Below are positions 55,128-64,000 of a DNA stretch of 64,000 bases, in pieces. The notes beneath the pieces were generated by a model that did not search any database, was not told the DNA's origin, and saw nothing but the letters and a program-made list of their open reading frames with translations. Position 1 is the stretch's first letter; each line of letters opens with the position of its first letter. Both the position numbers and the translations under genes were made by a program. Origin of the DNA: Arthonia radiata (Eukaryota; Ascomycota; Arthoniomycetes; Arthoniales; Arthoniaceae). The stretch spans positions 372,001 through 436,000 of the forward strand of contig PSQN01000015.1 of the NCBI GenBank assembly GCA_002989075.1, in the 5' to 3' direction.

Positions 55128-55839
55128 GATGGGTCGGTGAAGGGCTGCAGTCTCTCGCAGTGGGGAGCTACCCACACGGCGGCATGACTTTGGGGAGTTG
55201 AAGGAGTGGAGTGAAGGAGGATGACTTTGCTGGCACACAACAATTGCGGGAGGCATCTGAAGCGGTAGGGCTGACTAGCGCGCCTTATCCCTGCGCCATC
55301 GCGGCTCTTCTGCAAGGGACAGTTTGACCATTCGTCTAACTTTAGTATTCTGCAATAGATACTGCATGCTTGTATGTAGATTGTTCATGCACATCGCGCG
55401 GGTCGGTCGTGCACACGATTATACAAAGCAGTAGCGACGTGCCTCTTATGCACCCAGCAGAGCAGTCGCGACTTGATTCTCAGAACAGGTACATAAGCGC
55501 CTGCGTCAATGCCTGGCCAATCACCGCCAAAATCCAGTACCTTCTTGTGCTGCTTGGATACAGCGTGTGAAACCAGACATGGCGCGTCACGATGGTCAGG
55601 CGAGCGGGTGTTCAGCCTGCGCGAGTGCGTTCTTCATTCGCGTGATGCTTTTGTGCGCTGCATGCCATCCCTTCTGCAACCCCCCAGTTGACCGTCGACG
55701 CCATGCTACCGTCCCTATGCTACTCACTGCCCAGCGATATCCAATGCGCACAGTGGTGGTCCACGTAAGAGTCATCGAAAGAGTTGTAGGCGCCACTTCT
55801 CCTCCACGAAACCTGGCACATATAGCCCAGCAAGCACGC
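55128..55839. other. Intergenic, no supported gene
   Basis: About 700 bp. Plus-strand frames at 55370-56037 overlap the antisense of MYG1 and have no domain. It holds the SOG2 promoter and the MYG1 3' end. Confidence 0.5.
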
Positions 55840-56943
55840 TCAATCCACCGTAAGCGCCGTCTGCGCCATATCCAAGGCTCCCTCAAACGTCTTGTTGCCC
55901 CCAATGAACCCACTCGCATGCACGAAGACGCAACCGTCAATGCCTGCCAACTTCGACAACTCGTCATCTCTCACACCCCGCCATTTCTCTGGCAGCGGCT
56001 TCCTCAACTCGAATCCCTCGGAGCTTCGCGATACTGACCGCACTCGCCACTTGCTGTCTTTCTCGCCATTCTCCGGGAAGAGCGTGTACAGCACCGTGCC
56101 GCTCTCTTTCTGATCATCTTCGATCTTGTAGAGATGATCGTGCCATGGCAAGCCCTCTTTGCGGTAGGGCAAAACGAGAATGCGGCCATGCTGGTCGTAC
56201 TGCCTACGACTCATGAAGTGCTCGTGGACGATGTTGCGAGCCGGGAGCCACGAGCGGTATGCGTCGTCTAGCTCGCTGATAAACTGACTCCCTGTGAACT
56301 CCGATGCCTTCAAGAAGCGCGCGTCTTCCTCGGCTTGCTGTTGCTCAGGCGTTTTCTCGGCCTTGTCCGAATTGACATTCGCAGGATCACGCGCATAGTT
56401 GAATCGACTAACGACGGAGGCGATGCTGAAGCCGCGGTCATTGAAGCGCTTGGTAACGCCCATGTCCTGGAGCTTGCCTGTATCGTAGGCTGACACGCCA
56501 TTGTCATTGGCGTCGAAGGCTTCAATGAAGTCATCATAGAGCTTCTCATAGAGCAGATTGACCTCTTGACTATCCTCAGATAGCTGAGTTTGCTGAGCAA
56601 CGATCTTCTTTCCCAAGTGCATGTATACCAAGCCTGCGCTTGATAGTTTTGTGCCATGATTGGGAAACGTAGTTACAAACTCTCGCTGATGGTGATCATA
56701 CCGGTTGACGGCTGAATCATATTGACCGCCAACATCAACGACAGTATGACAACCTTTCAGCACTTCAGGATCTCGACTACGTACCAGTGGCGATTGTGTG
56801 TAGGTTGGAAGGAGTCGAAGCATGTAGACCGCCAGAGCTTCATCGGCATGGAAATGCCCGGAGTGGGTGCCAATGAGCGGGCCAGACATCTTTTGTCGTT
56901 TGCTTGCAGTCTCTGCCATCGATCGAAGGATCCGTCTCAGCAT
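55840..56943 (-). CDS. MYG1: MYG1-family DHH-like exonuclease/hydrolase
   Basis: A single frame of 367 residues from the ATG at 56941-56943. The metal-binding core is clear: IGTHSGHFHADEALAVYMLR near residue 25, VVDVGGQYD, and YDHHQREF near residue 83, which together give the His/Asp ligands of the family. Later motifs are KLSSAGLVYMHLGK, DAYRSWLPARNIVHE, ILVLPYRKEGLPWHDHLY and the C-terminal FVHASGFIGGNKT. Mammalian MYG1 is a 3'-5' RNA exonuclease acting in nucleolus and mitochondria. Length fits the family (320-380). The first residues (LRRILRSMAE) could form a weak mitochondrial signal, with an internal Met at position 9 as cytosolic/nuclear start. Confidence 0.93.
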   Translation of the reverse strand: MLRRILRSMAETASKRQKMSGPLIGTHSGHFHADEALAVYMLRLLPTYTQSPLVRSRDPEVLKGCHTVVDVGGQYDSAVNRYDHHQREFVTTFPNHGTKLSSAGLVYMHLGKKIVAQQTQLSEDSQEVNLLYEKLYDDFIEAFDANDNGVSAYDTGKLQDMGVTKRFNDRGFSIASVVSRFNYARDPANVNSDKAEKTPEQQQAEEDARFLKASEFTGSQFISELDDAYRSWLPARNIVHEHFMSRRQYDQHGRILVLPYRKEGLPWHDHLYKIEDDQKESGTVLYTLFPENGEKDSKWRVRSVSRSSEGFELRKPLPEKWRGVRDDELSKLAGIDGCVFVHASGFIGGNKTFEGALDMAQTALTVD

Positions 56944-57262
56944 CCAATCTTGAAGTGTAAATGAAATTTTGCTAGGTGAATCTTTCCAGGCACTGGGAAG
57001 GATGCGCTAAATCACAAGGTGGCACCGCTGAACACTCCTTATGATCAGGCGTGCCAGATACCGTTCAGATGGGTTTGCAGATGTCGTCCCATCCGAGGGA
57101 AGCGATAGTACAGCTCTAGGTTAGTAGCACTCACAGAACTTGCATAAGCAGGTCTAAAGGTCAATGTCAGGGCCAGCCAACCTCTAAGTGCTTGCCTCTT
57201 ATCTAGAACTATATCCAACACGCTCCAAAGGTCAGGGGTATCACTCCTTGTGAGATAGATTC
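56944..57262. other. Intergenic, no supported gene
   Basis: A 319-bp gap holding the MYG1 promoter and the 3' end of the dehydrogenase gene. Nothing else was recognised. Confidence 0.5.
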
Positions 57263-58676
57263 TCACTCCCACGTCCGCAGCAAATTGCTCGCTTCTAAAT
57301 CCTCACCAAGCCGCCGACCAAACAAACTGAACAGGTTCAGCGCCGCATTAGCCAAGGGCGTGGCACAATTGACCTGCAAAGCCGCGTCGATCACTCTGGT
57401 CAAGCTCCTTTCGCAGTCCGCCATTGTTCTTCCCGTATTCGGCTCGGCTCCCTCATCGTCGGCCATGGCGTCAGCAAACATACCAAATATCCTGCTCGCG
57501 CCGGCTGACTTCTGCACTAGCGCGAAGAATTGCTTCAAGGGAATCTTGCAGTCGTCAGCGAGCATTATTGCTTCTGATGCTGATGCAATGTGGACCGCGA
57601 TAAGCATCTCGATGATGAGCTGGATCTTGCTTTCACGCTCCTGCGTGGAGAGGGTACACTTCAGACCCTTGATGCTTTCGCGGTAATATAACTGTACTAT
57701 AGCGGCGTCGTCTCGTGGGCCAAAGCCAAAGGTGACACCGGAGGTGAAAACTTGCTCAGCGGCTGCAGTCATAGGCGTCGGCCATAATTTTAGGCGCGCT
57801 TGTGATGTGATGATGCCCTGCTAGTGAGTCAGCATCGTCGCGCATGCCATCGGCTGCAACAGAGTTGGTAGTGCCTTGGGATGTACCAGATGTGGCCTGA
57901 GAATATATTGACAGCTCACTCACCGAGTCTTTCTTGATAATTGTCAGTGCGCTAACGCCGGGATCATAGTCCTCAGCTAAAACACGCTGGCTTCGATTCT
58001 CAAACATCCAGCTCCACGCATCGCTATTGCATACGCGTTCAGTGACTTCCTTCATCTCCAAGCCCATCCAGGCAGCCAGGCCAAGCGCTTCGGCCGTTAC
58101 CATGATTTGAACTGCGGCCAGTACCTGGTGGCACATCTTCATGTTGCTGCCTTGACCAAGCCCACCCTCAACGATGAATAGACCACCAGGGCTAGCCATA
58201 ATCTCAAGGACCGGTTTCGCCATGGCCATTGCCTCCTCGTCCGCACCCGCCATGATCGTCAGGTCGCCTTTGGCCGCGCGAGCCGCGCCACCACTCACAG
58301 GGCAGTCAACCAGTCGAATGTCGCTTCTCCCAATTTTCTGAAGCTGGGCCTTGACTTGCTTGACGTAGGTAGCGGAAACGGTGCAGCACAGACATAGTAC
58401 CGCTCCCTCAAGCAAGGCTTCCACGATTGTGTCATCAGCTTCGAACAAAGCTTGCTGGGCTTGTATGCTGTTGGCGACCATGCAGATATAAACGAGAGTG
58501 CCCTGCGCTGAGTCTGAGAGTGCCGAAGCGGGTTTCCCGCCAGCCTTTTGGAATTTTGATAGAGCTGCGGGGGTGATATCGAAGCCTTTAACCGTGAAAC
58601 CCTGGGAGACGAGGTGGACGGCCATGCCCATACCCATGGCTCCCAGGCCGCAGAAGCCGATGGTGGGCTTAGGCAT
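57263..58676 (-). CDS. 3-hydroxyisobutyrate/L-threonate-type dehydrogenase, two exons
   Basis: Exons 57924-58676 and 57263-57817 are joined across a 106-bp intron (GTGAGT..GCAG, phase 0), giving 435 residues. The N-terminal Rossmann domain has the dinucleotide motif FCGLGAMGMGMAVHLV, then VYICMVANSIQ, the substrate-site motif DCPVSGGAARAAKGDLTIM, and the late catalytic-lysine helix GLGQGSNMKMCHQVLA. These define the beta-hydroxyacid dehydrogenase family that oxidises 3-hydroxyisobutyrate, tartronate semialdehyde or threonate. The splice restores KKDSGIITSQARLKLW..PM, matching the family's second domain; an unspliced read instead runs into a stop. It is divergent from a class II aldolase, favouring sugar-acid catabolism. 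The last 110 residues extend beyond the usual end of about 300. Confidence 0.87.
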
Positions 58677-59411
58677 GGTAGATGTCAAGCCGTGATTGAC
58701 TGATTCTGTCTTGGTGGTTACACAGGTCTTGTTCTGTCCGTGTTTTCAAAGCCGAGTCATGGGCGGGGTCTGCGTCAAGACCTATTTATCATGCGTTCAC
58801 CGGCAAAGAAGCGGGTGCGGGTGTGTGAGGATGTCACAGATACTGCGTGAATTTTGTGCGCGGGCGAGCACAGCAGGTTGCTTCGTCACCAAGAAGATGC
58901 AACCCCCTAAAGCAGGGCCAGAGAACTCCAAGAACTGCAATAGCATTCAAGGCAGGGATCGTGCCAATCGTGCTAATGCCGGCGCGGAGTCTGGCGCGGA
59001 CCTTCGGGCGTCTTATCCGCTGCTCAATGCCCTGCGCAAGAGCCCCCAACTGCCGCCTGCGCAATAACGACATTGGCGTCTAGACCTTAGACTCCGCATC
59101 AACCTCTGAACATGTGTCAGTCCGCCAGTCACACAATGCGCTCTCTGAACCAACACACGTCTGGAATCTGCAGACGGAAAGACTTGAACAGGTGCATGGG
59201 CGATCGGTCATGCAAGCCGGAACGTGTCCGGCACTTGAGCGAATACGTGAATAGGTACATTTGACAGCTCCTCCTCTGCACTCCTAAACGGGACAGAAAA
59301 GCCCGAGAATGACGTGGAGTTTGCAAGACCGGCTTTCCTCCAGCGTCGCATGCATGAGTGGTTTATGCTCTCAAGCGATCGGAGTCTTGCAAATTACAAT
59401 TCACCTCCAAG
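58677..59411. promoter_or_regulatory. Divergent promoter of dehydrogenase and aldolase genes
   Basis: 735 bp separate the two start codons. Short frames here (58696-59083) have no domain. A shared control region would let both genes be induced together, but I recognise no specific binding site. Confidence 0.5.
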
Positions 59412-60278
59412 ATGACTTCCAGGCTTCAGAATAACCGAGCCACCAAGATACTCGACGATGCTCTTGCCGGCCAATATGCAGTGCCGGCAATGTGCTGCTA
59501 CAACGCTGAAGGAATCATCGGGTGTGTGCGCGCCGTCGAGGCAAAGAAAGCTCCCTTGATGCTTTTGTTGTTCCCCTGGGCAGTACAATATGCCGGCGGA
59601 CTGCTCGTCCATTTGGCCGCCGAGGCAGCCCGCAATGCCAAAGTCCCCGTCTCAGTGCACATGGACCACGCGCAGACTCCAGAGATGGTCAAGCGAGCGG
59701 CAGACATCGGTGGCTTTGACAGCATCATGTGTGATATGAGCCATTATGAGAAAGAAGAGAACTTGCGGCTCACAAGCGAGCTGACCAAATACTGCCACGA
59801 GCGAGGCATCGCGACAGAGGCTGAGCCAGGCCGCATAGAGGGCGGTGAAGATGGTGTGGCCGCGACCGCAGATCTAGAGGGCTTGCTCACCACCCCAGAA
59901 GAAGCTCGAGAATTTGTCGACACCGGCATAGATTGGCTAGCACCGGCGTTTGGTAATGTGCATGGAAGCTATGGCGAGCGAGGTATTCAGCTTGAGTATG
60001 ACAGGTTAGATAAGATTAATGCGGAAGTTGGCAAAGAAGTGCGGATCGTGCTGCACGGCGCGGATCCGTTCACCAAAGAGATCTTCCAGAGATGCATCGG
60101 TCACGGCGTTTCGAAGATCAACCTGAACAAGATTGTGAACGGCCCGTATACACAAGTACAAGCCGAGAAGGCCGGCAAGATCCCACTAACATCAGTCATT
60201 GAAGAGGCTACAAACAAGATCCAAGCCTCGGTTGAAGAAGCGATTGAGAAGCTTGGTGCCGCTGGAAAAGCGAGTTGA
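59412..60278 (+). CDS. Class II (zinc-dependent) aldolase of the fructose/tagatose-bisphosphate family
   Basis: A single frame of 288 residues from the ATG at 59412 (54 upstream in-frame bases lack an ATG). The family layout is clear: AVPAMCCYNAEGIIGCVRAV, VPVSVHMDHAQTPEMVKRA containing the catalytic Asp and zinc-binding His, FDSIMCDMSHYEKEENLRLT, IATEAEPGRIEGGEDGV with the second metal ligand region, LAPAFGNVHGSYG with a zinc His, and VLHGADPFTKE with the third His, ending GVSKINLNKIVNG. Such enzymes cleave ketose phosphates reversibly. The divergent dehydrogenase suggests it may act on a substrate other than fructose-1,6-bisphosphate, which usually has its own housekeeping enzyme in fungi. 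Complete and likely active. Confidence 0.9.
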   Translation: MTSRLQNNRATKILDDALAGQYAVPAMCCYNAEGIIGCVRAVEAKKAPLMLLLFPWAVQYAGGLLVHLAAEAARNAKVPVSVHMDHAQTPEMVKRAADIGGFDSIMCDMSHYEKEENLRLTSELTKYCHERGIATEAEPGRIEGGEDGVAATADLEGLLTTPEEAREFVDTGIDWLAPAFGNVHGSYGERGIQLEYDRLDKINAEVGKEVRIVLHGADPFTKEIFQRCIGHGVSKINLNKIVNGPYTQVQAEKAGKIPLTSVIEEATNKIQASVEEAIEKLGAAGKAS

Positions 60279-60334
60279 GAGCTCGTAGAGCCTGACTTAG
60301 TGGTCGTAATGTTACTCGTGACACATCGAGGTTT

Positions 60335-61072
60335 TTACTGCGTGTTATCATACGGCGCCATGAGCTTATTATGCAGCACCCCGTTGGGGAAGTCTTCCTC
60401 TCCCAAAGCTGTCGTGTGAGCCCAAGGCTTGAGTCCATTCTCTTCTCGAATGGTGTCGTGGAAACATTTCGACCAGCCCAGACGAGGATATTCAGCGACC
60501 ACACTCTTGATTGTGTCTTCATGAACCAGCTCGCTGTGCCCGCCCATGTTGTCAAAGATGGTCGCAAGTTGAAGCAGCTGCCCAACCGCTGTGATCGTCC
60601 CGACGGTGCCAACGTCCTGGTGTCGAACAACAGCTTCCATGACAGCTTCGGCCTGTACTTTTTCTGCTCCTTCCTCGACCAGTAGATTGTACGCCAGCAT
60701 GCCACCATAGAATTCGAAAGACATCAGAGTGGCTTTCAGGTTCCGAGGGGTCGTCCCAATGTCATGCAACAGACAGCAGAGCATGTACGTCTCTTCTGAA
60801 AAGGTCCACTGTGGAAAGTGCTGGAGCTGCATCGCTCGCCCGTAGCTAAACACTCGCATCGAGTGGTTGAAGGTTGGCTTAGGCAAGTGGTGCTGGGCAT
60901 ACGCCTTCACGGTCTCAGCCAAGGGCGTTGTTGGAGGAGCTACTGAGGCTACGAGCATTGGCTTCGCCGGCTGCTGGATCGTCGCATGATGCTTCTTCAG
61001 CACTTCGGCATCGCGCGGGACCGCTGTATAGCCATGTCTGACGATTGGATCCCTCGATGCAGGCTCCGTCAT
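60335..61072 (-). CDS. HD-domain hydrolase, cyanamide-hydratase-like
   Basis: A single frame of 245 residues from the ATG at 61070-61072. The HD-domain metal ligands are visible: FNHSMRVFSYG (first His), TYMLCCLLHDIGTT (the HD pair), and VVRHQDVG further on. The order and the LFASEETY-like segment FSEETYMLCCLLHDIG match fungal cyanamide hydratases, which turn cyanamide into urea. Similar proteins often occur in fungi with no cyanamide exposure and may act on other nitriles or isocyanides. It converges on the aldolase with only 56 bp between stops. Confidence 0.85.
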   Translation of the reverse strand: MTEPASRDPIVRHGYTAVPRDAEVLKKHHATIQQPAKPMLVASVAPPTTPLAETVKAYAQHHLPKPTFNHSMRVFSYGRAMQLQHFPQWTFSEETYMLCCLLHDIGTTPRNLKATLMSFEFYGGMLAYNLLVEEGAEKVQAEAVMEAVVRHQDVGTVGTITAVGQLLQLATIFDNMGGHSELVHEDTIKSVVAEYPRLGWSKCFHDTIREENGLKPWAHTTALGEEDFPNGVLHNKLMAPYDNTQ

Positions 61073-61330
61073 GACGACTGATCAGCACAGTGGAGGTATT
61101 GAGATCCTTTGGAATGAGTCCAAGCAGGTGACGCCGTACGAAAGACAAGCATTTTGCTTCTCACAAAGTGAAAACGTAGCTTACGTCTGAAGCGAGAGCG
61201 TCCTCGGTGCTATTTAGCAACTCATCCGAAATTCCCTCGAAGTTAGGGTCGCTTTCAAAACTTGTGTCTCGCTCTATACAAAACCCTGGGCTGTTCCTAT
61301 ACAATCACGTCGCGCCGTTCTTTGTGTCCA

Positions 61331-63052
61331 TCATGACGGTTTCGTCCACAGCCACCGCTTGACAATGGTCTCATGTGTAACACCAGTCCACCTTCTCGCC
61401 CTCGTTCTCTGAACAACGTGCAAGTCTTCCAAGGACAGCTTCGCCATAGCGAGAGCTTTGCTCTCCTCTACCCAGGACGGTTCTACACTCTTTGAGCTTT
61501 CAGCACCGACTTTGAGGCGTACCTCATACTTTTCGGAGTCGTTTCCAACAAAGAGGCCGCTTCCCAGTATCTTCAGCGGTTTGGAGGCCTTTTTCGAGCC
61601 ACCGGTCCGCTTGCGTTTGCGAGATCCTGGCTTCAGCGACGCCGGCACGAACGGTGAGTGCTCGAGCAACGCCTGCGTGTCAGGGTCGAGCTTTATTACT
61701 TCGCTACTGGGATGCCTCTTGACGGCTATGTTCGTGTTGGCCTCCTCTGAAGAAATATGGTCGTGCAGTCTCTCGGCGTAATAAGCAACTGTTTCGGGTT
61801 GGACCTTCAAATTCTCCAAGAGCTGCACGACGTTCAGAGTGAAGTTGTTGTTGACCGCCCATATCAGCTTTTTCACAGTCTCCTTGCTCGTACCATTTGC
61901 CCAGTGCGTGAAGTCGACGCACAACTGCACTCGTCTGAGGATCTGCTCGACATCAAAACTACCCTCGTGTTGCCGGTACTCAATGGTGTGGTAAGTATTA
62001 CTAGTTGCCAGATTCTGGATGTTGACCGTCACGTTGCGGTCTTGATCTGGATGCTCGGAAAACTTCTTCACAAGAGCTCCACAGCTTCTGGCAGATAAAG
62101 CGACCTTAGCAGATTCGGCTGCATTCTTCGACTGGACCCGCTGCAGACGTGTGCCGATACACTCGGGCCACTTGTGCCCGTCGAGAACATGGAGTGGATG
62201 CAGGCGGTTCAGCTCGGACTCAAAGAGTGTGTGTAGAACGACCAAATTTTGGCATGTCTGAAGATCAAACCTCATCTGCCTGCCATTGGACTGCTCGACA
62301 AGCCCAACATGGACATGGAGGCCACACGACTCATTGTGGACGGTTGTAAATCTGGATTGGATCGCTCGGATACCTTTGACAACCTGGGCAAGTGAGACGG
62401 CGTTGAAGTCCAGTGCACCCGTCTTGATCTCAATGCCGACAACGACGTCCTTCGGATGGGCAAGTCTCTCATCCTCGGTCTCGATAGCCGGCTCAGGCTC
62501 GACTGACCATTTCTGAATGCTCTCATCGTTCGAGCGAGCACTGTTGACCTCCAGGCCAATGTCTGTGAGCGCCTCTTGGACGAACTCTCTTACGAAATGA
62601 TCGTGGCCCGTCAGCTCAGTCGCCTTCTGAAGCTCGATGCGGAGATGTCTAGCTGTCCACTTTCGCATGTTCTCCGGCACGCGTGGGATCATCTGATCCA
62701 AAGGTACGATGACAATAACCTCAAGCTCGATGCCGAAGGTGTATCCGACATTGAGCTTTGCTTCTGGGAAATGGTACAAGGTCGTGTCGAACAGCAGCTC
62801 ATTCGGATTCAGTGCTGGCTCAGTTCTTGAGTTGTCGACTCTAGCGTTCGTTGGTATATTTGCTATATTTTTTGACCTTGGCTGACGTGAAGACCGGCAA
62901 GCTAGAAGGGGTTTGGACACCCGAGCTGGCGAAGCTCGCCCTTTTGCCAACGTTGAATGGCTATTGCTACCTTTGGATTCGCTCGCTGACTGCGCAGGAG
63001 CTGACTTTTGCGGCTGATTCGTTTTATATACCGAGCTTCTAGTAGACACCAT
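61331..63052 (-). CDS. Putative amidoligase-family protein
   Basis: A single frame of 573 residues from the ATG at 63050-63052. After a basic, disordered N-terminus of about 110 residues, the catalytic core reads NVGYTFGIELEVIVIVPLD, where G-x-E-x-E matches the metal-binding start of the amidoligase_2 family (glutamine-synthetase-like COOH-NH2 ligases). SCGLHVHVGL provides the family's GxHVH motif, and YHTIEYRQHEGSFD the late E-x-R-x-x-x-G motif. The C-terminal 90 residues are lysine-rich (GSRKRKRTGGSKKASKPLK, nuclear-localisation-like). In bacteria the family ligates amides to peptides or amino acids; fungal members are uncharacterised. It precedes the HD hydrolase on the same strand, 258 bp apart. 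Confidence 0.85.
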   Translation of the reverse strand: MVSTRSSVYKTNQPQKSAPAQSASESKGSNSHSTLAKGRASPARVSKPLLACRSSRQPRSKNIANIPTNARVDNSRTEPALNPNELLFDTTLYHFPEAKLNVGYTFGIELEVIVIVPLDQMIPRVPENMRKWTARHLRIELQKATELTGHDHFVREFVQEALTDIGLEVNSARSNDESIQKWSVEPEPAIETEDERLAHPKDVVVGIEIKTGALDFNAVSLAQVVKGIRAIQSRFTTVHNESCGLHVHVGLVEQSNGRQMRFDLQTCQNLVVLHTLFESELNRLHPLHVLDGHKWPECIGTRLQRVQSKNAAESAKVALSARSCGALVKKFSEHPDQDRNVTVNIQNLATSNTYHTIEYRQHEGSFDVEQILRRVQLCVDFTHWANGTSKETVKKLIWAVNNNFTLNVVQLLENLKVQPETVAYYAERLHDHISSEEANTNIAVKRHPSSEVIKLDPDTQALLEHSPFVPASLKPGSRKRKRTGGSKKASKPLKILGSGLFVGNDSEKYEVRLKVGAESSKSVEPSWVEESKALAMAKLSLEDLHVVQRTRARRWTGVTHETIVKRWLWTKPS

Positions 63053-64000
63053 TGTAGAAGATTTAAAACCCAGAGACCAATGAGTAGAGTCGAACTGAAT
63101 GTTAGCGAGTGTGGATTGAGAAATTGTTAGCGAGTCACGAAAGAGTATCAATTGGTGAGTGAACCCAGGGAGTGCCCTTGAAAAAGACAGCTCGAGCTTT
63201 CTCTGTTGGTTGTGGGGAGACGCGTCGACAAAAATTAGCAAACGCAACAGTTGCCGAAAGAAAGGTCAGAAAGAGCGCAAGACAAAGCACGCGTCAAAGG
63301 CAAAGCTCAAGAGACAAGGCCCAGCTAGGTGTGGACATTGTGACCTCGATATTGAAACAGTTTGCGCAACACGTGCCTCGTTTGCTAGGTTCAAGGTGGC
63401 AATCAGACGAGAGTGAGATACTTGCATCCTGTAGGCACAATCAGATGAGAGTGAAGCGTTTACATCTTGTCCGAAAGAATGGCTCTCTCGATTTCACCTT
63501 GAGCGCGTTCCTGTTGTTGCGTCTTATCAATCAAGGCATGTGAGAGTCACTCTCCCCGCTATCGCTTATAGTGGTTGTATCAGGTATCATCCAGAAGGAA
63601 GTAGTCGGGCAGCTCGCAAGCAGGCAGACGAATTAAAGGGGAGCCACCATCACAGTAATACCGAGCTCTTTCTTTGCTTCAGCATCGCTAGCATCATTCA
63701 AGACAAGTGAGAAGTCATTGAGGTGAGATCATCTCCAGTGGTTCCATGGCTTGCAACCGACCCTACTGATCATGATGTGATGAACAATGTCGTCTCCAGG
63801 GCAACTTCTCGTCGTCAACACATCCCACTCCATAACTTCCAACAAACTAATGCCTAGACTTTACAAGATTCTTCCGAGGCCCATTGTTTCCCCATCACTT
63901 GTAGACGACTTTTCCGCATGCAAACTTCCAAAGTAGTCGAATATGGCGCATAGTTTACCTTGTTTGCCATCTCGCTCAAAAGCCACTCACTCTGCACCCT
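63053..64000. other. Intergenic to window edge, no supported gene
   Basis: About 950 bp. The plus-strand frames 63159-63416 and 63172-63543 overlap each other, lack domains and sit in the promoter side of the amidoligase gene. Nothing was recognised up to the right edge. Confidence 0.4.

Noticed and set aside
1-64000. Secondary-metabolite cluster, CRISPR array or transposon
   Set aside because: No PKS/NRPS/terpene core gene, no spaced direct repeats and no transposase or reverse transcriptase motif were seen anywhere in the window.

Overview
The window is nuclear DNA from a filamentous ascomycete (Pezizomycotina). The intergenic regions are compact, the introns are short (mostly 43-106 bp, with GT..AG ends and CTAAC/CTGAC-like branch sites), and there is a HET-domain gene, F-box-like genes and a SOG2-type RAM scaffold. 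The overall protein style suggests Dothideomycetes, but that placement is inference. I joined exons by hand from splice signals and reading frame. Gene ends are therefore start-to-stop of the coding sequence; no UTRs or transcripts could be seen.

Layout. 1-10 kb: the start of a mitochondrial protein running off the left edge, a short APH-type phosphotransferase, an MCP2-type ABC1 kinase, the peroxisomal receptor PEX19 divergent from the SUMO E2 UBC9, and a GNAT acetyltransferase. 11-19 kb: branched-chain aminotransferase, a GFA/CENP-V zinc protein, an unknown protein, a SnoaL-like protein convergent with CCZ1 (the Rab7 exchange factor subunit), and a zinc-finger protein. 20-35 kb is an accessory-looking stretch: an ankyrin gene, an F-box-like gene, an orphan, a large eight-exon NO VEIN-like HATPase gene with one probable GC-AG intron, and a tRNA-Lys(CTT) with a 14-nt intron. 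35-40 kb holds three related small spliced genes in tandem, with the same intron phase and related 3' flanks, plus a possible fourth relative. 41-44 kb has an F-box-like gene next to a HET gene. 45-58 kb returns to housekeeping genes: a PTC5-type PP2C, GUT2, SOG2 and MYG1. 57-63 kb carries a metabolic neighbourhood: a 3-hydroxyisobutyrate/threonate-type dehydrogenase divergent from a class II aldolase, then a cyanamide-hydratase-like HD protein and an amidoligase.

How the genes relate. Most neighbours are functionally unrelated, as is usual in fungi. Two groups may work together. The dehydrogenase/aldolase pair shares a 735-bp divergent promoter and resembles sugar-acid catabolic pairs. The small-gene trio at 35.6-38.0 kb is the best candidate for something undescribed: a local expansion of W/K/G-rich 49-57-residue proteins that matches no family I recognise. 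No transposon, LTR element or CRISPR array was recognised.
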